Assembly (NCBI RefSeq): GCF_963378095.1
Contig: NZ_OY726397.1
Location: forward strand, 2,852,001 to 2,916,000
From: Mycolicibacterium sp. MU0053
GTDB taxonomy: Bacteria; Actinomycetota; Actinomycetes; Mycobacteriales; Mycobacteriaceae
Direction: 5' to 3'
Length of the DNA: 64,000 nucleotides
Positions 26,581 to 39,337 of this stretch are shown piece after piece. The position numbers and the translations under genes were made by a program. Below the pieces are notes generated by a model. That model was not told the DNA's origin. It did not search any database and saw only the letters and a program-made list of their open reading frames with translations. Within the stretch, counting starts at the first letter, position 1; every line of letters begins with the position of its first letter.

Positions 26581-29500
26581 TCAAAGGAAGTTCGGGCTCT
26601 GCCGGGAGGGCCACCAGTTCGCCTTGCCGATCAAGGTGGCGGCCGCCGGCACCGTGATGGTCCGCACCACGAAGGTGTCCAGCAGCAGGCCCACCCCGAC
26701 GACGAAGCCCGACTGCACCATGGTGCTGATGCTGCTGAACAGCAGCCCGAACATGGTGGCCGCGAAGATCAACCCGGCCGCCGTGATCACGCCGCCGGTA
26801 GAGCCGACAGTGCGAATGACGCCGAGCCGCAAGCCCACCACGGACTCCTCCCGGATCCTGGAGATCAGCAACATGTTGTAGTCGGCACCCACCGCGACCA
26901 GGATGATGAAGGTCAATCCCGGTACGCTCCAATGCATCTCCTGGCCGAGCAGGAACTGGAACACCACCGCCCCGATCCCCAGCGCGGACAGGTAGGACAG
27001 CACCACCGAGAGAATCAGATAGATCGGCGCCACGATCGCGCGCAGCAGCACCACCAGGATCAGCAGCACCACCAGGATGGTGACCAGCACGATCAGCCGG
27101 ATGTCGCCGTTGTAGAAGTCCCGCGTGTCACGCAGCACAACGGGGTAGCCCACCACCGACACCGACGCCTCGGCCAACGTGGTGTTCGGCTGCGCGCCCT
27201 GCGCGGTGCGGACAATGTCATTCACCTGATCCATCGCACCGGTGCTGAACGGGTTGAGTTCGGTCTGCACCAGATAGCGCACGGCGTGGCCGTCGGGCGA
27301 GATGAACAGTTGCGCGGCCTTTTTGAACTCCTCGACGCCGAAGGTCTGCGGTGGCACGTAGAACCCGGCCATCGCCGGCGTCGACGCATCCTGCTTGAGC
27401 GCCAACAGGAACTGTGAGGCCTCCGCGAGTCCCCCGCTCATCTGCAGGGTCTCCCCCACGAGTCGGTCGACCCCGTCGGCGACCTGGCGGCTGGCCTCGG
27501 CCAGGGTGTTTGCGCCCTGCTGGAACCCGTTGAGGCGAGCCTGGAGCCCGTCGGGATTGTCGGCCCCCAGCGACCGCATCGCACTGGAGGCCAGTTCCAC
27601 CGCGCGCCGCAGGCTGCGCGTGGTGTCGGCCAGGGTGTTCGTGGCCTGGGTGTCCTGAAGCTGCCGGGCCAGGTCGGCCAGCCGATCGAAGGTGCCGTCC
27701 TTGCTGGCTTTGTCCAGCCGTGCCAGTTGGATTCGCGCATTGGCGCACCCCACGTCGAGGTCGCACACCGGGCTGGCGTTCAGCGCCCCGAGCACCGGGG
27801 CGATCCAATCGAAACTGTTCTTCAGATTGGTGAGGTTCACCCCGATCGCGTCACCGAGCGCGCGCATGTCACCGACGAGTTTCACCGCGTTGTCGATGTC
27901 TTTCAGGGCCTTGTTGCCGCCCACCGCACCCTGGACGTTCGACAACACCCCGACCAGCGTGCGCGCCTTGCCGATCGCGGTGCCGATCTGACCCCGCACG
28001 TCGCCGAGACTGTCGGCCAACTCGTCGGCGCCCGAACGCAGCTTGCCCAAATCGCCCGAGTTCTGGTCGATCTGCGCCGAGCCGTCCTTGAGCTGCTTGC
28101 CGACCTCGCCGGCCTGATAGGCCACCCGGGCCTGCTCCAGCGGTTCACCGGTGGGACGGGTGATGCCGCGCACCATCGCCACCCCGGGCAACTGGCTGAT
28201 CCGCTGGGCCAGCTGTTCGAGGTCCGCCAACGCCTGCGGAGACCGCAGATCGTGCGGCGACTGGATCACCAGGTATTCGGGGATGATCGAGTTGAGCGGA
28301 AAGTGTTGCTCCAGCGCGGTGTATCCCTGGGAGCTCTGTGCCCACGCCGGCAGCGCCTTGCGGTCGTCGTAGTTGTAGCTGGCCAGCGACATACACCCGG
28401 CCAGGATCGCCAGCACCAGCAGGCTGGCCACCAGATGGGTGCGCGGACGCCGCACGATGCGGATGCCCGAACGTCGCCAGAACCGGGTTGTCAGGTCCTT
28501 GCGCGGGGCTATCCAGCCGCGGCGTCCGACCAGGACCATGACGGCCGGCAGCAGCGTCACGGCCGCCAGGAAGGCGATCGCGATGGCGATGGCCAGCGCC
28601 GGACCCACCGATGCGAACAGCCCGAGCCGGGTGAAGGACATCCCCAGGAATGTCACCGCCACCGTGGCGGCCGACGCGGCGATCACCTTGCCGATCGATC
28701 CCAACGCGAGCCGCACGGCGACGTCCGAGTCGTATCCCGTCCTGAGGAAGTCGTGATAGCGGCTGATCACAAAGACCGCATAGTCGGTACCCGCGCCGAC
28801 CATCATGCCGCTCATGAACACGATGGTCTGGTTCGCGATACCCAGGCCCAGTTGTGCCACCCCGGCCACCGCCGGTTGGGCCACGACGATGGCGATCCCG
28901 ATCGAGACCAACGGTAGGAACATGGTCACCGGGTTGCGATAGATCAGCAGCAGGATCAGCAGCACCAAGACGGTGATGGCCGCTTCGATGACGAACAGGT
29001 CGTGCTCGCCGACGACGTTGAGATCGGCGACGGTGGCCGCCGGCCCGGTCAGATACGCCGTGAGCGTGGACCCCCCGACGGTCTCTTCGACGATGTCGGA
29101 AACCCGGGTAAAGGCCTCCTTGGACCGCGGCGTCCCCAGGCCCCCTTCGAGGTTGATCGGTAGCAACCAGGCTCTGTCGTCCTGACTGGTCATGGCGTCT
29201 CGAAGCGCCGGTGCGCTCAGGAAGTCCTGCAACTTGGCGTCCTGGGACATCTGGTCCCGCAGCGTTTCCACCAGGGCGCGGTAGGTCGCCTCGTCGGCAC
29301 GTCCGAGCCCGTCGTCGTTGACCAGCACCACGACGACGAAGCTGTCGGTGCCGGACTGCTGAAAGGCATCCAGCATGGCCTTGCTGGCCGCCATCGCGGG
29401 CGCATCCGACGGCAGGATGGCCACCGGATGTTCTTCGGCCATCTGTTTGAGGGTCGGCATGGTCATCGGAAGGACCACCGCGAGCGCGATCCACAGCGCA

Positions 29501-29619
29501 ATCACCACCCACGGCCACCGCACCGTGAACGCACCCAGGCGGCCGAAGACGCCCGTGGTCTCGGCAGCGTCAGCGGTGCCTGCTGCCGTGGCTGTTGTCG
29601 TGACTTTTTCCGTAGGCAC
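26581..29619 (-). CDS. mmpL8: MmpL8/MmpL10-type RND lipid transporter
   Basis: 1012-aa RND permease with two repeats, each with one helix, a large outer domain and five helices. Conserved proton-relay Asp-Tyr pairs occur in [16 protein letters not shown] and [18 protein letters not shown]. The second outer domain contains a long Leu/Asp/Ala heptad-like stretch (about residues 500-720), probably coiled coil. GTG at 29619. Context next to papA1 and pks, with sap and chp1 converging, matches mmpL8 of the SL-1 locus and mmpL10 of the diacyltrehalose and trehalose polyphleate loci. Role: move the acylated trehalose across the inner membrane. Substrate identity is inferred from neighbours. Confidence 0.92.
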   Translation of the reverse strand: MPTEKVTTTATAAGTADAAETTGVFGRLGAFTVRWPWVVIALWIALAVVLPMTMPTLKQMAEEHPVAILPSDAPAMAASKAMLDAFQQSGTDSFVVVVLVNDDGLGRADEATYRALVETLRDQMSQDAKLQDFLSAPALRDAMTSQDDRAWLLPINLEGGLGTPRSKEAFTRVSDIVEETVGGSTLTAYLTGPAATVADLNVVGEHDLFVIEAAITVLVLLILLLIYRNPVTMFLPLVSIGIAIVVAQPAVAGVAQLGLGIANQTIVFMSGMMVGAGTDYAVFVISRYHDFLRTGYDSDVAVRLALGSIGKVIAASAATVAVTFLGMSFTRLGLFASVGPALAIAIAIAFLAAVTLLPAVMVLVGRRGWIAPRKDLTTRFWRRSGIRIVRRPRTHLVASLLVLAILAGCMSLASYNYDDRKALPAWAQSSQGYTALEQHFPLNSIIPEYLVIQSPHDLRSPQALADLEQLAQRISQLPGVAMVRGITRPTGEPLEQARVAYQAGEVGKQLKDGSAQIDQNSGDLGKLRSGADELADSLGDVRGQIGTAIGKARTLVGVLSNVQGAVGGNKALKDIDNAVKLVGDMRALGDAIGVNLTNLKNSFDWIAPVLGALNASPVCDLDVGCANARIQLARLDKASKDGTFDRLADLARQLQDTQATNTLADTTRSLRRAVELASSAMRSLGADNPDGLQARLNGFQQGANTLAEASRQVADGVDRLVGETLQMSGGLAEASQFLLALKQDASTPAMAGFYVPPQTFGVEEFKKAAQLFISPDGHAVRYLVQTELNPFSTGAMDQVNDIVRTAQGAQPNTTLAEASVSVVGYPVVLRDTRDFYNGDIRLIVLVTILVVLLILVVLLRAIVAPIYLILSVVLSYLSALGIGAVVFQFLLGQEMHWSVPGLTFIILVAVGADYNMLLISRIREESVVGLRLGVIRTVGSTGGVITAAGLIFAATMFGLLFSSISTMVQSGFVVGVGLLLDTFVVRTITVPAAATLIGKANWWPSRQSPNFL

Positions 29620-29677
29620 CCGTCACCGCCTGAAACACTGGGACTTCAACGTAATGCGCGGACCAACCGCGGTGTGG

Positions 29678-31105
29678 TCACTTCCTTCCGACGGGTTCTG
29701 CTAGTGCGGACCCGCGCCGTTCGGTGACGCGGTCACAGACTGCCTTCAGGGCTTCGGCATAGCGCTGTACCGACGCCCGGGCCACGGGGTTCTTCGGGAA
29801 GACCACCGTGGCGATGGTCTCCCCGTACCGGCCCACCAGGGTGCTCAGCGGGTAGGTGACCCGGCCGTCGCTGTAGGTCGCGATCTTCACGCCGTCCATC
29901 AGGTTGGTCAGCAGCGGCGCCAGCGGACCCGAACTCGCGTCGAAGAAGTTGAGCATCGGGAACAGCGGGGGTGGCGGGCTCAGCCAGGGCGCCAGCTCGA
30001 CGACGCGCTCGAACGGAACATTGGCCAACGCCTTACCCGAGTCGAAGCACCGCTGGGCGGCCAGCGCACTGTCCGCGAACGGCGTGCCGGCCACCGGAAC
30101 GGTCAGCGGTATCAGACCGGTGAACCAGCCTTGAGTGGTCAGATCCGCGGGGCCGGAACGGGTGTCGATCGGCGTCAGGCTGTAATAGGTGTCCAGTCCG
30201 GTCAGCTCGTGCAGGGCGTGGCCGGCGCAGGCGATCAATCCGCCGATGAACCTGGCACCGGCGGCGACACAGATCTCCTCGAACCGCTCCGTCTGCTCCT
30301 CGTCCATCAGACGAATCGTGAGCAGATCGCCGGTACTCGCCGGTGGGTCGTCCTCGACCGGCAGCGGGAACCGCGGGAACGTGCCGTTGTTGTGCTCGGC
30401 GAACTCCACCCAGGTCCGTACCTCGTCGTGTTCGAGTGTCAACGACGACGTGAACTCCCGCTGGCTCAGGCAGTAGTCCTCATAGCTGCCCGCATCAGGC
30501 AGTTGGATCGGCGGCGCGCCGGACACCAGCGCGCTGTACATCAGCTGAAACTCCATCAGACCCACACCCACGAACTGACCGTCGACGTGCAAGTGGTCGA
30601 TGCTGGACCAGAACGTGAAGTGGTCGGCATTCTGGATCACGCCGAACCGGAAACAGTCCCATTGCAACGAATCCGGGGTGTCCACCACCCGCGCCCGCAG
30701 CTCCGCCGGCGTCAGCTCACCGTGCCGGGTCGCGGCGAACGTGATGTCGTCGGGGTCCGCGATGGTGTGTCGCACGATGTCCTCGGCGCTGCGGTACTCA
30801 AACCAACTCCGATAGGTGCTGTGCCTGCGGAGGTGGTTGTTGATGACATAGGTCATGGCCCGGACGTCGCAGCGTCCGGGCAACACGCACGCGGCGATGA
30901 ACAGCCGGGAATGGTCGATCCCGCGGGCCCCCTGATCGACGAAGCTACGCAGGTGCCGGGTCTGGATATAGCTGGCCGGCACCGCATTCGGTGGCGCTTG
31001 ACGTGCCTTGTCCAGCGTGGCCGCCGACGGCTGCCACGTCACCAGGGCGCCCGGGGGTGGGGTCCATTCATCGATCGTCGCGATCTCAACGGGGCCTAGT
31101 AGCAA
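29678..31105 (-). CDS. papA1: Polyketide-associated acyltransferase, PapA1-like
   Basis: 475-aa PapA acyltransferase with intact HxxxDG: His171-Asp175 in [14 protein letters not shown]. Also present are the PapA-type stretches [19 protein letters not shown] and [14 protein letters not shown]. By recall it resembles PapA1, which moves the methyl-branched chain from Pks2 onto acylated sulfotrehalose; PapA3 of other acyltrehalose pathways is the alternative. The TTG start at 31105 has AGGAG 7 bases before. It lies between pks (46-bp gap) and mmpL (58-bp gap) in one operon, so all three are probably co-expressed. Confidence 0.9.
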   Translation of the reverse strand: MLLGPVEIATIDEWTPPPGALVTWQPSAATLDKARQAPPNAVPASYIQTRHLRSFVDQGARGIDHSRLFIAACVLPGRCDVRAMTYVINNHLRRHSTYRSWFEYRSAEDIVRHTIADPDDITFAATRHGELTPAELRARVVDTPDSLQWDCFRFGVIQNADHFTFWSSIDHLHVDGQFVGVGLMEFQLMYSALVSGAPPIQLPDAGSYEDYCLSQREFTSSLTLEHDEVRTWVEFAEHNNGTFPRFPLPVEDDPPASTGDLLTIRLMDEEQTERFEEICVAAGARFIGGLIACAGHALHELTGLDTYYSLTPIDTRSGPADLTTQGWFTGLIPLTVPVAGTPFADSALAAQRCFDSGKALANVPFERVVELAPWLSPPPPLFPMLNFFDASSGPLAPLLTNLMDGVKIATYSDGRVTYPLSTLVGRYGETIATVVFPKNPVARASVQRYAEALKAVCDRVTERRGSALAEPVGRK

Positions 31106-31151
31106 GCCTTACTCCTGTCGTCTGTCCCCCGGCGAAATCGGTACGCGCGGT

Positions 31152-34100
31152 TCACGGTGTTGCGGGCTCGGCTTCTTGGGGCGCCAGCTTTTCGCAGAGA
31201 TGGTCGGCCAACCCGCGGATCGTGGTGATCGCCATGGAACTTATCCGCACCCCGGTCTCGGCCTCGATGCGAGTCCGCAGTTCCAAATTGCCCAGCGAGT
31301 CCAGACCGTATTCGGGCAGCGGACGATCCGGGTCGACCGCCCGCCGAAGCAGCACGCTGACCTGTTCGGAGATCACCCGCCGCAGATGGGTGGGCCATTC
31401 CTCGCGCGGCAGCGAGTTCAGTTCCGCGCGCAGCTTGCTCTGCTCGCTGCCGCCGCGGCCGGCCGCCTTGAACAATTCGGCGAACGGAGTCCGCTGCGCG
31501 AAAGCGGTGAGCCACGGTGCACCCATGATCGGCGCATAACCGCTGTAATCCCGGTTGTAGCGCAGGATCTCGGCAAAGGCATACGCGCCCTCGTCGGGTG
31601 CGATCGAGGCGTCGCCGTCGGCCATCGCCGTGCCCCGGCCGATCTCCGACCAAGCACCCCAGGCGATCGCCGTAGCCGGCAACCCGCGGGCGCGGCGCCA
31701 CCGGACGAACGCATCGACCCAACTGTTGGCCGCGGCATAGGCGCCTTGACCCGGCGAGCCCACCAGTGCGGCGGCCGAGGAAAACACGCAGAACCAGTCC
31801 AGCGGTTGGGATTCGGTGGCGATGTGCAGATTCCACGCCCCTTCCGTCTTCGGCTTCCAGTCCCGCGTCAGCAGGTCGTCGGTGATGTTGCTCAGCGTGG
31901 CGTCCTCGACCACCGCCGCCGCATGCAGAACGCCGCGCAGCGGCAGACCGGTGGCTGTCGCCGCGGCGACGACACGTGCCGCGGTCGTGGGGTCGGCGAT
32001 GTCGCCGCACTCCACGGCGATATCGCCGCCGGTGGCACGGATGAACTCGATGGTCTCCTGCGCCTTGGGATTCGGCTGGCTGCGGGAGGTCAACACGATG
32101 CGGCCACAACCGGCCTCGGACATCTTCTCGGCCAAGAACAATCCGAGACCACCCAAGCCGCCGGTGATGACGTAGGCACCGTCGGCGCGGAACACCGGGA
32201 CCTGCGCGGGTTCGACGACCGCCTGCAACTGTCCGCCGCGCGGGATGTCCAGCAGCAGCTTTCCGGTGTGCTGGGCACCACCCATGGCCCGGATCGCGGT
32301 GGCCGCGTCGGCCAGCGGATAGTGCGTGCTCCGCGGCATCGGCAGATAGCCCTCGGCCGTCAACGCAAAGACCTTCGCGAGTAGGTCGCGCATGACCGCG
32401 GGATGCGTGACCGACATCAGCGCCAGATCGACGCCGTAGAAGGTGAGGTTGCGCCGGAACGGGAACAATCCGACCCGGGTGTCGCCGTAGATGTCGCGCT
32501 TGCCGATCTCGACGAACCGGCCGTTGAAGGCCAACAGTTCCAGGCCGGCCCGTTGCAGCGCTCCGGTGACGGAGTTCAACACGATATCGACGCCGTAGCC
32601 GTCGGTGTCGCGGCGGATCGCCTCGGCGAACGACACGCTCCGGGAGTCGTACACGTTCTCGATGCCCCAGTCGCGCAACAGCTGTCGGCGCTGCTCGCTG
32701 CCCGCGGTCGCGTAGATCGTGGCACCGGCGGCCTGAGCGATCGCGATCGCGGCCTGGCCCACGCCGCCGGTTCCGGAGTGGATCAACACCTTGTCGCCCG
32801 CGGTGATCTTGGCCAGGTCGTGTAACCCGTACCAGGCCGTCGCGGCGGCGGTGGCCACCGCGGCGGCCTGCTCCCCGCTGAGGCCGTCGGGCAGCGGCAC
32901 CGCCAGGTCCGCGTCACAGGTGACAAAGGTCGCCCAGCAGCCGTTGCCGGAGACCCCCGCCACGCGATCGCCCACCTGATGGGTGCCGACTCCCGGTCCC
33001 ACCGCGGTGACGACTCCGGCGAAATCGGTGCCGAGTTCGGGCAGCCGTCCCTCGAAGCTCGGACACTGCCCGAAGGCGACCAGGACATCGGCGAAGTTGA
33101 TGCTCGAGGTGGTGATTGCCACCTCGATCTGGCCGGGCCCGGGCGCAACCCGGTCGAAGGCCACCAATTCCAGCGATTCGAGGTCGCCGGGGTTGCGCAC
33201 CTGAAGGCGCATACCGCCGTGTTGGTTGTCCACCGCGACGGTGTGCCGTTCCTCGGCGCGCAACGGCGCGGGGGTCAGCCGCGCGGTGTACCACCGGCCG
33301 GCGCGCCAGGCGGTCTCGTCCTCCTCGGAACCGCTGAGCAATTGCTGTGCGACAAGCTCGATCCCGGTGGCGTCATCGAGGTCGATCTGGGTGGCGCGGC
33401 TGTGCGGATACTCCATCGCCAGAACCCGCACCAGGCCCCGCAAGCCGGCGTGCGCCAGATTCGGGGTGTCCTCGGCGAGCACGGTCTGCCCCGACTTCGT
33501 GACGACGTAGAGGCGCGGCAGATCGTCATCGATCTCGACGAGCGCCTGGGCGATGTGGACCACGTGCCGCACGCACTGTTCGCCCCGGTCCGCCGAATGT
33601 TCCTCGGGCACCGGGCCGTTGGGGGCCATGACGACCACACCCGTGCAGCCCCGGTCACCGAGGCGGGCCGTCAGCGCCGCGCGCGCCCCCCCGGGGTCGG
33701 TACCCACCGGCCAATCCAGTACCAGACACTCGGCGCCGGCGGCGGTCAGCGCTGCGGACAGCCCTGCCGGCAGTGGGTTCTCGGGGTTGCCGGCCGAGAC
33801 CAGCAACCAGGCGCCGCCTTGGGCGCCCGGCGCGGCGGGCAACTCGCGGGTGGCCCAGTCGACGCCGAGCAGGCGGTCGTTGAGCATCCGGTGGGCACGT
33901 CCCTCGGCCGACATTCCGGTTCCCAGCCGCACCCCGAGGGCGCTGAGCACGACGGTGCCGTCGTCATCGAGGATCTGCAGATCGGCCGCCACACCGTCGG
34001 CATCGACGTCGACCAGGTGCACCAGGCAGTACCGGCCGTGGCGGGCCGCGCCCGAGGCGTGTAGGCGCCGGACACCGAGCGGAAGAAGCAGCCCACCCGC

Positions 34101-37100
34101 CGCCACGCGCTGGGCCGCCGGATGTGCGAGCACGGCTTGGAAGCAGGCGTCGAGTAGCGCGGGGTGCACCCCGTACCCGCCCTGCTGGGACCGCAGCGGA
34201 CCGGGCAACGCGACCTCGGCGATCACGGTCTGCGCCGCGGCACTGACGTCCTCCGGATCCGCGATGTAGGCCGCGGCCAGTCCGGCGAAAGCAGCGCCGT
34301 GGTGCACGCCGACCTGATCGAAGGCCGAGCGCAGATCGGCACCCTCGACGCGATGCGGGTGCTGCGTCAGCAGCGCGGTCAGATCGTGATGTATTGGCGC
34401 ACTACCGGATTCCCCGATCGTCAGGGTCGCGGTGGCTCGCGTCGTCCGCTCGCCACCCTCGAACGTCTCGACCGCGAAGTCGACGACACCCGGCGCGGCG
34501 ACGGTGGCCGCCGCACCCACCGAGGTCTGCTCGTCGAGCAGCAGCATCTCCTCGAACGCGATGTCGCGCACCTCGGCGTCCGCGCCGAGTACGGTCTGCG
34601 CGGCGGCCAAAGCCATCTCGCAATAGGCCGCCCCGGGCAGCACCGCAACGTTGTGGACCTGGTGCTCGGCCAGCCAGGGCTGGGCCTCGGTCCCCACCTC
34701 GCCGTACCAGACATGGCGTTCCGGCTCCTCCGGGAGCACCACGTGGGAGCCCAACAGCGGATGGATCTCCATGCTGCACGAACCCCGGACCGGGCCCTCG
34801 AGGCTGTCGCGGTTCAACAGCAACGGCTGATGCGTCCACGTCGGCAACGGGACGTCGACCAATCGGCCGGCCGGATGCAACACCGCGAAATCCACTGCGG
34901 CCCCGGCGCTGTGCACGTCGCCCACCAGCGCGAGCAGTCCGTGCGGCTGGTCCTGCTCCCGGCGCATCGCCGCGAACATCGCCAACGGCACGTCGACGCT
35001 GCGCGCGGTCTGTTCCACGGCGTGGGTCAGCAGCGGATGCGGTGAGAGTTCGGCGAACACCCGGTAGCCGTCCTCGAGGGCGGCCTGCACCGCCGCCGCG
35101 AACCGCACGGTGTGACGCAGGTTGTCGGCCCAGTACCAGCTGTCCAGCTCGGGCACATCGCGCGGATCGTAGGACGTTGCCGAGTAGTAGGGCACGGTCG
35201 GCGTCAGCGGTGTGATGTCGGCCAGCTGTTCGGTCAACTCGTCCAGGATCGGGTCGACGTACGACGAGTGCGACGCGACGTCGACGGCGATCTCCCGCGC
35301 CATCACCTCCCGGGCTGCCCAGGCCGCGACGAGCTCCCGAATCGAATCGACGTCGCCGCCGACCACCGTGGATTCCGGCGAGGCCACCACGGCCAGGCTC
35401 ACGTCGGTGACCCCGCGCGCCGCGAGCTCGGAAAGTACCTGGGCAGCAGGCAGTTCCACCGACGCCATGGCGCCCGCGCCGGAGATCGTGGCCATCAGCT
35501 TCGACCGGCGGCAGATCACCCGGACGCCGTCCTGCAGCGACAGGGCCCCGGCGACGACCGCGGCCGCCACCTCGCCCATCGAATGCCCGATCACCGCTCC
35601 GGGAACCACGCCCCGGGCGCGCATGGCCGCCGCGAGGGCGACCTGGACCGCGAAAACGGTGGGCTGGATCCGGTCGATCCCGGTCACGGTGTCCGGCGCG
35701 GTGAGCGCCGCCGTCACCGAGAACCCGGACTCGCCCGCGATGAGCGGTTCCAATTCCGCCACGGTGGCCGCGAACTGCGGTTCGGTGGCCAGCAGACCGG
35801 CGCCCATGGCCGCCCACTGCGAGCCCTGACCGGAGAACACCCAGACCGGTCCACGATCGTCCTGCCCCACCACCGGCAGCGGTGGCACCGCGCCGGTGGC
35901 AATGGCGCGCAGGCCGTCAAGCAGTTCGGCGGTGCTGTGCGCGACGAGCGTGGTCCGCACCGAGCGATGGCCGCGGCGACGCGCCAGCGTGTAGGCCACG
36001 TCGGCGATGTCGAGGTCCTCCGAACACTCGGTGAGCCACTGCGCCAACCGTTCCGAGGTCCGCGCGAGTTCCTCGGCCGAGCTGGCCGACAACGGGAACA
36101 ACAGCGCGTCGCCATCGTTGCCCACCTCGGGCGATGCTTCCGGCGCCGGGACGGGCGGCTGCTCGACGATGGCATGCACATTGGTGCCGGACAGCCCGTA
36201 CGACGACACCGCGGCGCGCCGGGGCCCGCCGCCGTTCAACGGCCAGGGCGTAATCTCTTGTGGAACAAATAGTTTCGTGTCGATGGTCGCCATCTCGTCG
36301 GGCAATGCCGTGAAATGCAGATTCTGCGGCACCACGCCGTGCTTGACCGCCAGTACCGCCTTGACGAAACCGAGCGCACCGGCCGCCGACTGGGTATGGC
36401 CGAAGTTCGTCTTCAACGATGCCAGCGCGCAGGGACCGTCGGTGCCGTACACCGCGGCCACGCTGGCGTATTCCAGCGGGTCACCCACCGGCGTACCGGT
36501 GCCGTGCGCTTCGACCATCCCGACGGTGGCCGCATCGACACCGGCCGAACGCAGCGCAGCTTGGTAGACCCCGATCTGGGCGTCGGTCGAGGGGGTGGCG
36601 ATGTTGACCGTGCGGCCGTCCTGATTGGAGGCCACCCCGCGCACCACGGCCAGGACCCGGTCGCCGTCGCGCAGCGCGTCGGGAAGCCGCTTCAGCAGCA
36701 CCACCACGGCACCCTCGGCCGAGACGAACCCGTCCGCGGCCACATCGAAGGCGCGGCACCGACCGGTCGGCGACAGCATTCCCGCGGCGGAACCGGAGGC
36801 CGCCTTGCGCGGCTCGAGCAGGACCGACACACCGCCGGCCAGCGCCATGTCGCTCTCGCCCTCGAGCAGACTGCGACACGCCAGGTGAATGGCGGTCAGC
36901 CCGGACGAACACGCGGTATCGACAGTCAGCGCCGGACCGTGTGCTCCGAGGGCATAGGCGACCCGGCCCGAGGCCAGGCTGAAGCTGGTTCCGGTGAAGC
37001 CGTACGGCCCCTCCAGTGATCCGGTATCGGCGGCCAGATAGGCGTAATCGTTGTGCGTCACCCCCATGAACACGCCGGTGGGCGTACCGGCCACGGCCGC

Positions 37101-37433
37101 CGGGTTGATCCCGCCGTGCTCGACGGCCTCCCATGCCGTCTCCAGCAGCAACCGATGCTGCGGATCGATCGCGACCGCCTCGCGTTCGCTGATGCCGAAG
37201 AACTCCGCGTCGAATCCCCCCACATCGTCGAGGAACGCCCCGTACTTCGACACCGAGCGGCCCGCGACACCCGGTTCGGGGTCGTAGTACTCCTCGGGAT
37301 CCCAGCGATCGGTGGGAATTTCGATTACCAGGTCGTCTCCACGCAGCAGCGCCGACCAGAGTTCGTCAGGTGAGTTGATTCCGCCGGGCAACCGACATGC
37401 CATCCCGATGACGGCAACTGGCGTTTTATCCAC
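31152..37433 (-). CDS. pks2: Mas/Pks2-type iterative polyketide synthase
   Basis: 2093-aa type I PKS with one full reducing module. KS: Cys175 in DTACSSG, then [12 protein letters not shown] and [12 protein letters not shown]: Ser near 617 in [10 protein letters not shown], with VASHS in the specificity motif as in methylmalonyl-using Mas-type enzymes. DH: His near 921 in [24 protein letters not shown] near 1554. [10 protein letters not shown] near 1760. ACP: Ser near 2045 in [10 protein letters not shown]. There is no thioesterase, as expected when PapA proteins take the product. Such enzymes build multi-methyl-branched fatty acids from FadD-loaded starters. GTG start. First gene of pks-papA1-mmpL. 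Pks5-type or TPP-type identity is the alternative to Pks2. Confidence 0.92.
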   Translation of the reverse strand: MDKTPVAVIGMACRLPGGINSPDELWSALLRGDDLVIEIPTDRWDPEEYYDPEPGVAGRSVSKYGAFLDDVGGFDAEFFGISEREAVAIDPQHRLLLETAWEAVEHGGINPAAVAGTPTGVFMGVTHNDYAYLAADTGSLEGPYGFTGTSFSLASGRVAYALGAHGPALTVDTACSSGLTAIHLACRSLLEGESDMALAGGVSVLLEPRKAASGSAAGMLSPTGRCRAFDVAADGFVSAEGAVVVLLKRLPDALRDGDRVLAVVRGVASNQDGRTVNIATPSTDAQIGVYQAALRSAGVDAATVGMVEAHGTGTPVGDPLEYASVAAVYGTDGPCALASLKTNFGHTQSAAGALGFVKAVLAVKHGVVPQNLHFTALPDEMATIDTKLFVPQEITPWPLNGGGPRRAAVSSYGLSGTNVHAIVEQPPVPAPEASPEVGNDGDALLFPLSASSAEELARTSERLAQWLTECSEDLDIADVAYTLARRRGHRSVRTTLVAHSTAELLDGLRAIATGAVPPLPVVGQDDRGPVWVFSGQGSQWAAMGAGLLATEPQFAATVAELEPLIAGESGFSVTAALTAPDTVTGIDRIQPTVFAVQVALAAAMRARGVVPGAVIGHSMGEVAAAVVAGALSLQDGVRVICRRSKLMATISGAGAMASVELPAAQVLSELAARGVTDVSLAVVASPESTVVGGDVDSIRELVAAWAAREVMAREIAVDVASHSSYVDPILDELTEQLADITPLTPTVPYYSATSYDPRDVPELDSWYWADNLRHTVRFAAAVQAALEDGYRVFAELSPHPLLTHAVEQTARSVDVPLAMFAAMRREQDQPHGLLALVGDVHSAGAAVDFAVLHPAGRLVDVPLPTWTHQPLLLNRDSLEGPVRGSCSMEIHPLLGSHVVLPEEPERHVWYGEVGTEAQPWLAEHQVHNVAVLPGAAYCEMALAAAQTVLGADAEVRDIAFEEMLLLDEQTSVGAAATVAAPGVVDFAVETFEGGERTTRATATLTIGESGSAPIHHDLTALLTQHPHRVEGADLRSAFDQVGVHHGAAFAGLAAAYIADPEDVSAAAQTVIAEVALPGPLRSQQGGYGVHPALLDACFQAVLAHPAAQRVAAGGLLLPLGVRRLHASGAARHGRYCLVHLVDVDADGVAADLQILDDDGTVVLSALGVRLGTGMSAEGRAHRMLNDRLLGVDWATRELPAAPGAQGGAWLLVSAGNPENPLPAGLSAALTAAGAECLVLDWPVGTDPGGARAALTARLGDRGCTGVVVMAPNGPVPEEHSADRGEQCVRHVVHIAQALVEIDDDLPRLYVVTKSGQTVLAEDTPNLAHAGLRGLVRVLAMEYPHSRATQIDLDDATGIELVAQQLLSGSEEDETAWRAGRWYTARLTPAPLRAEERHTVAVDNQHGGMRLQVRNPGDLESLELVAFDRVAPGPGQIEVAITTSSINFADVLVAFGQCPSFEGRLPELGTDFAGVVTAVGPGVGTHQVGDRVAGVSGNGCWATFVTCDADLAVPLPDGLSGEQAAAVATAAATAWYGLHDLAKITAGDKVLIHSGTGGVGQAAIAIAQAAGATIYATAGSEQRRQLLRDWGIENVYDSRSVSFAEAIRRDTDGYGVDIVLNSVTGALQRAGLELLAFNGRFVEIGKRDIYGDTRVGLFPFRRNLTFYGVDLALMSVTHPAVMRDLLAKVFALTAEGYLPMPRSTHYPLADAATAIRAMGGAQHTGKLLLDIPRGGQLQAVVEPAQVPVFRADGAYVITGGLGGLGLFLAEKMSEAGCGRIVLTSRSQPNPKAQETIEFIRATGGDIAVECGDIADPTTAARVVAAATATGLPLRGVLHAAAVVEDATLSNITDDLLTRDWKPKTEGAWNLHIATESQPLDWFCVFSSAAALVGSPGQGAYAAANSWVDAFVRWRRARGLPATAIAWGAWSEIGRGTAMADGDASIAPDEGAYAFAEILRYNRDYSGYAPIMGAPWLTAFAQRTPFAELFKAAGRGGSEQSKLRAELNSLPREEWPTHLRRVISEQVSVLLRRAVDPDRPLPEYGLDSLGNLELRTRIEAETGVRISSMAITTIRGLADHLCEKLAPQEAEPATP

Positions 37434-38012
37434 GTATCCAAACCCTCTTCAATCTGCTCCCGGTCCCGAGACAACGAAACGCCACACTAGGCCCATTTGG
37501 ACCGCGATGGGACCGTCCGGCCAACGGTGGCGCGTTCGGTGTCTTCGGGGTGCGATTGGGAAGCCTAACCCGATCGCTTGACGCATCTGCCAATATTGCG
37601 GCGAATAGTCAAACTAGCAATAACTCGCCGTGCGATATCGGGCAAAGCTGTGTCGCCACCGCCGCAGAGCCGCCGATCCGCCCAGATACCCTGTCCGATA
37701 AGCGATTACCGGCAACAGGCACGGCGCCAGACCGGGCATCGCGGATCGGCTGGTTCCGATCACTGTGGTTGCCAGCTGCCGAGGTGGCAAATATTCTGCC
37801 CGGTACGGCGCCGACTGTGAGTCGCCTGTGAATCTTCGCCACCGATCAGCCTGCTCCGCGAATCGAGCGACGTTTGCGAGTCGGGGTCCTCGGTCGGAGT
37901 CATGCGCATCGAAGCCCAGCATGCGGCCCCGCGGGCAAAAACTCGCGAGATAGCCATTGCAGATCAAGCGAATTCGCGCTACCACTGCAGTCACGTGGTC
38001 CACCGGGCAATA
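37434..38012. other. 579-bp noncoding region upstream of pks
   Basis: No convincing coding frame. It is less GC-rich than its neighbours and should contain the promoter of the pks-papA1-mmpL operon. A short palindrome CAATATTG lies near 37591. No insertion-sequence ends, tRNA or clear PhoP-type direct repeat was recognised. Confidence 0.5.
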
Positions 38013-39284
38013 TCAGCCCACAGCGGACGACGGCTCCGCCCAGTAGGACGAGCCCTGCTCGGGGATCGCCTCGAAGCCGCGGGAGCGCGCCAGCGCGGCC
38101 CCCCGGCGGATCAGCGCGGCCGTGGCCACGAAGCCCGCCTGATCGGGCACCACGAACGGGGTCAGCAGGCGGTTGTGCACCACCGCGAAGGACAGGCCGA
38201 GGCTCGGCACCGCCCAGCCCACCGAACCGCCCAGGCCGACATGACCGAAGCCGGGGAGCACGCCGGGGATCGGCAGCGCGTGATATCCGAGATGGAATGA
38301 CATCGGCATGAGCACGCTGTGATCGCGGTGCAGGCTGCGCCGACCCGAGAGCCCGTGCGCAACCTCCGGTGAGAGGTAGGGGGCACCGTCGATGACTCCG
38401 CCGTTGGCGATCGCGCCGTACATCTTGGCCAGGGCGCGCGCCGTGGCGACCCCGTTTGCCGACGGGATCTCGCTGTCCAGCAATGGAATATCGCCCTGCA
38501 CAACGGCTCTCATACCCGGGAAGTACAGCGCCCCGAAGCCGGCCGTCATCTGTAACAGCGCCGCGCGCGGCGCCACATAGTTGAACACCGGATTCTGGAT
38601 GTTCAGCTGCGGATGGATGATCTGGGCGGGCCGGGTGGGTGCGGCCGCGGGCGGCCGACCCAGGTGTATCCCGTCGGTGTTCAACGGGGCGGCCACCTCC
38701 TCGCGGAACAGCCGGCGCATCCCCTTGCCGGTCACGGCCCGGGCCAGCCCGGCGAGCAACCACCCGTAGGTGATGGCGTGATATGCCGGCTTGCCCCGCA
38801 GCTGGGAGGCCGGTGCGGCGGCGATCCACTGCTCCATGCGTTCGTGGTCCATCACGTCGGCCTTGCTCAGACCGTTGAGGTGGGACAACCCGGCGCGGTG
38901 GCTCATCATCTCCCGGATGGTGATGTCGGCCTTGCCGTTGGCGCCGAACTCCTGCCAGTACTCGGCCACCGGTGCGTCGTAGTCCAGCAGGCCGCGGTCG
39001 GCCAGCCGGTGGATCACCGTGGACGCCACGCCCTTGGTGGCCGAGAACACCATGGCGCCGGTGTCGGCGGTCCAGGGTTGGCGTCCCCGCCGATCCGACC
39101 ATCCGGTCCAGATGTCGACCACCGGCTTGCCGTCGAGGTACACCGCCAGCGCGCCACCGCCGAACCTGCGGTGCGGGAACATGCCGGCGAATGCGCGGAC
39201 CGCGCAGGAGAAGCTGGGATCGGCCGTGCCACCGACACCGTCCGGGAGCGCCACGTTGCGCTCCCAAGCAAATGCTTTGCTCAT
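38013..39284 (-). CDS. Serine beta-lactamase-like esterase (LipL-like)
   Basis: 423-aa class-C-type penicillin-binding-fold hydrolase. The catalytic SxxK is SATK in MVFSATKGVAST near residue 95; the Tyr motif is in AITYGWLLAG; VGLGGSVGW lies near the C-terminus. No signal peptide. M. tuberculosis has lipL (Rv1497), an esterase of this fold, at the same place beside meaB. It marks the right edge of the lipid locus. Substrate unknown; lipid-ester hydrolysis is the likeliest activity for the family. Confidence 0.87.
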   Translation of the reverse strand: MSKAFAWERNVALPDGVGGTADPSFSCAVRAFAGMFPHRRFGGGALAVYLDGKPVVDIWTGWSDRRGRQPWTADTGAMVFSATKGVASTVIHRLADRGLLDYDAPVAEYWQEFGANGKADITIREMMSHRAGLSHLNGLSKADVMDHERMEQWIAAAPASQLRGKPAYHAITYGWLLAGLARAVTGKGMRRLFREEVAAPLNTDGIHLGRPPAAAPTRPAQIIHPQLNIQNPVFNYVAPRAALLQMTAGFGALYFPGMRAVVQGDIPLLDSEIPSANGVATARALAKMYGAIANGGVIDGAPYLSPEVAHGLSGRRSLHRDHSVLMPMSFHLGYHALPIPGVLPGFGHVGLGGSVGWAVPSLGLSFAVVHNRLLTPFVVPDQAGFVATAALIRRGAALARSRGFEAIPEQGSSYWAEPSSAVG

Positions 39285-39337
39285 CTACGCAAATCTACCC
39301 GCCTCGGCGAGCAAACTTACAGAGAGTTATCGATCTG

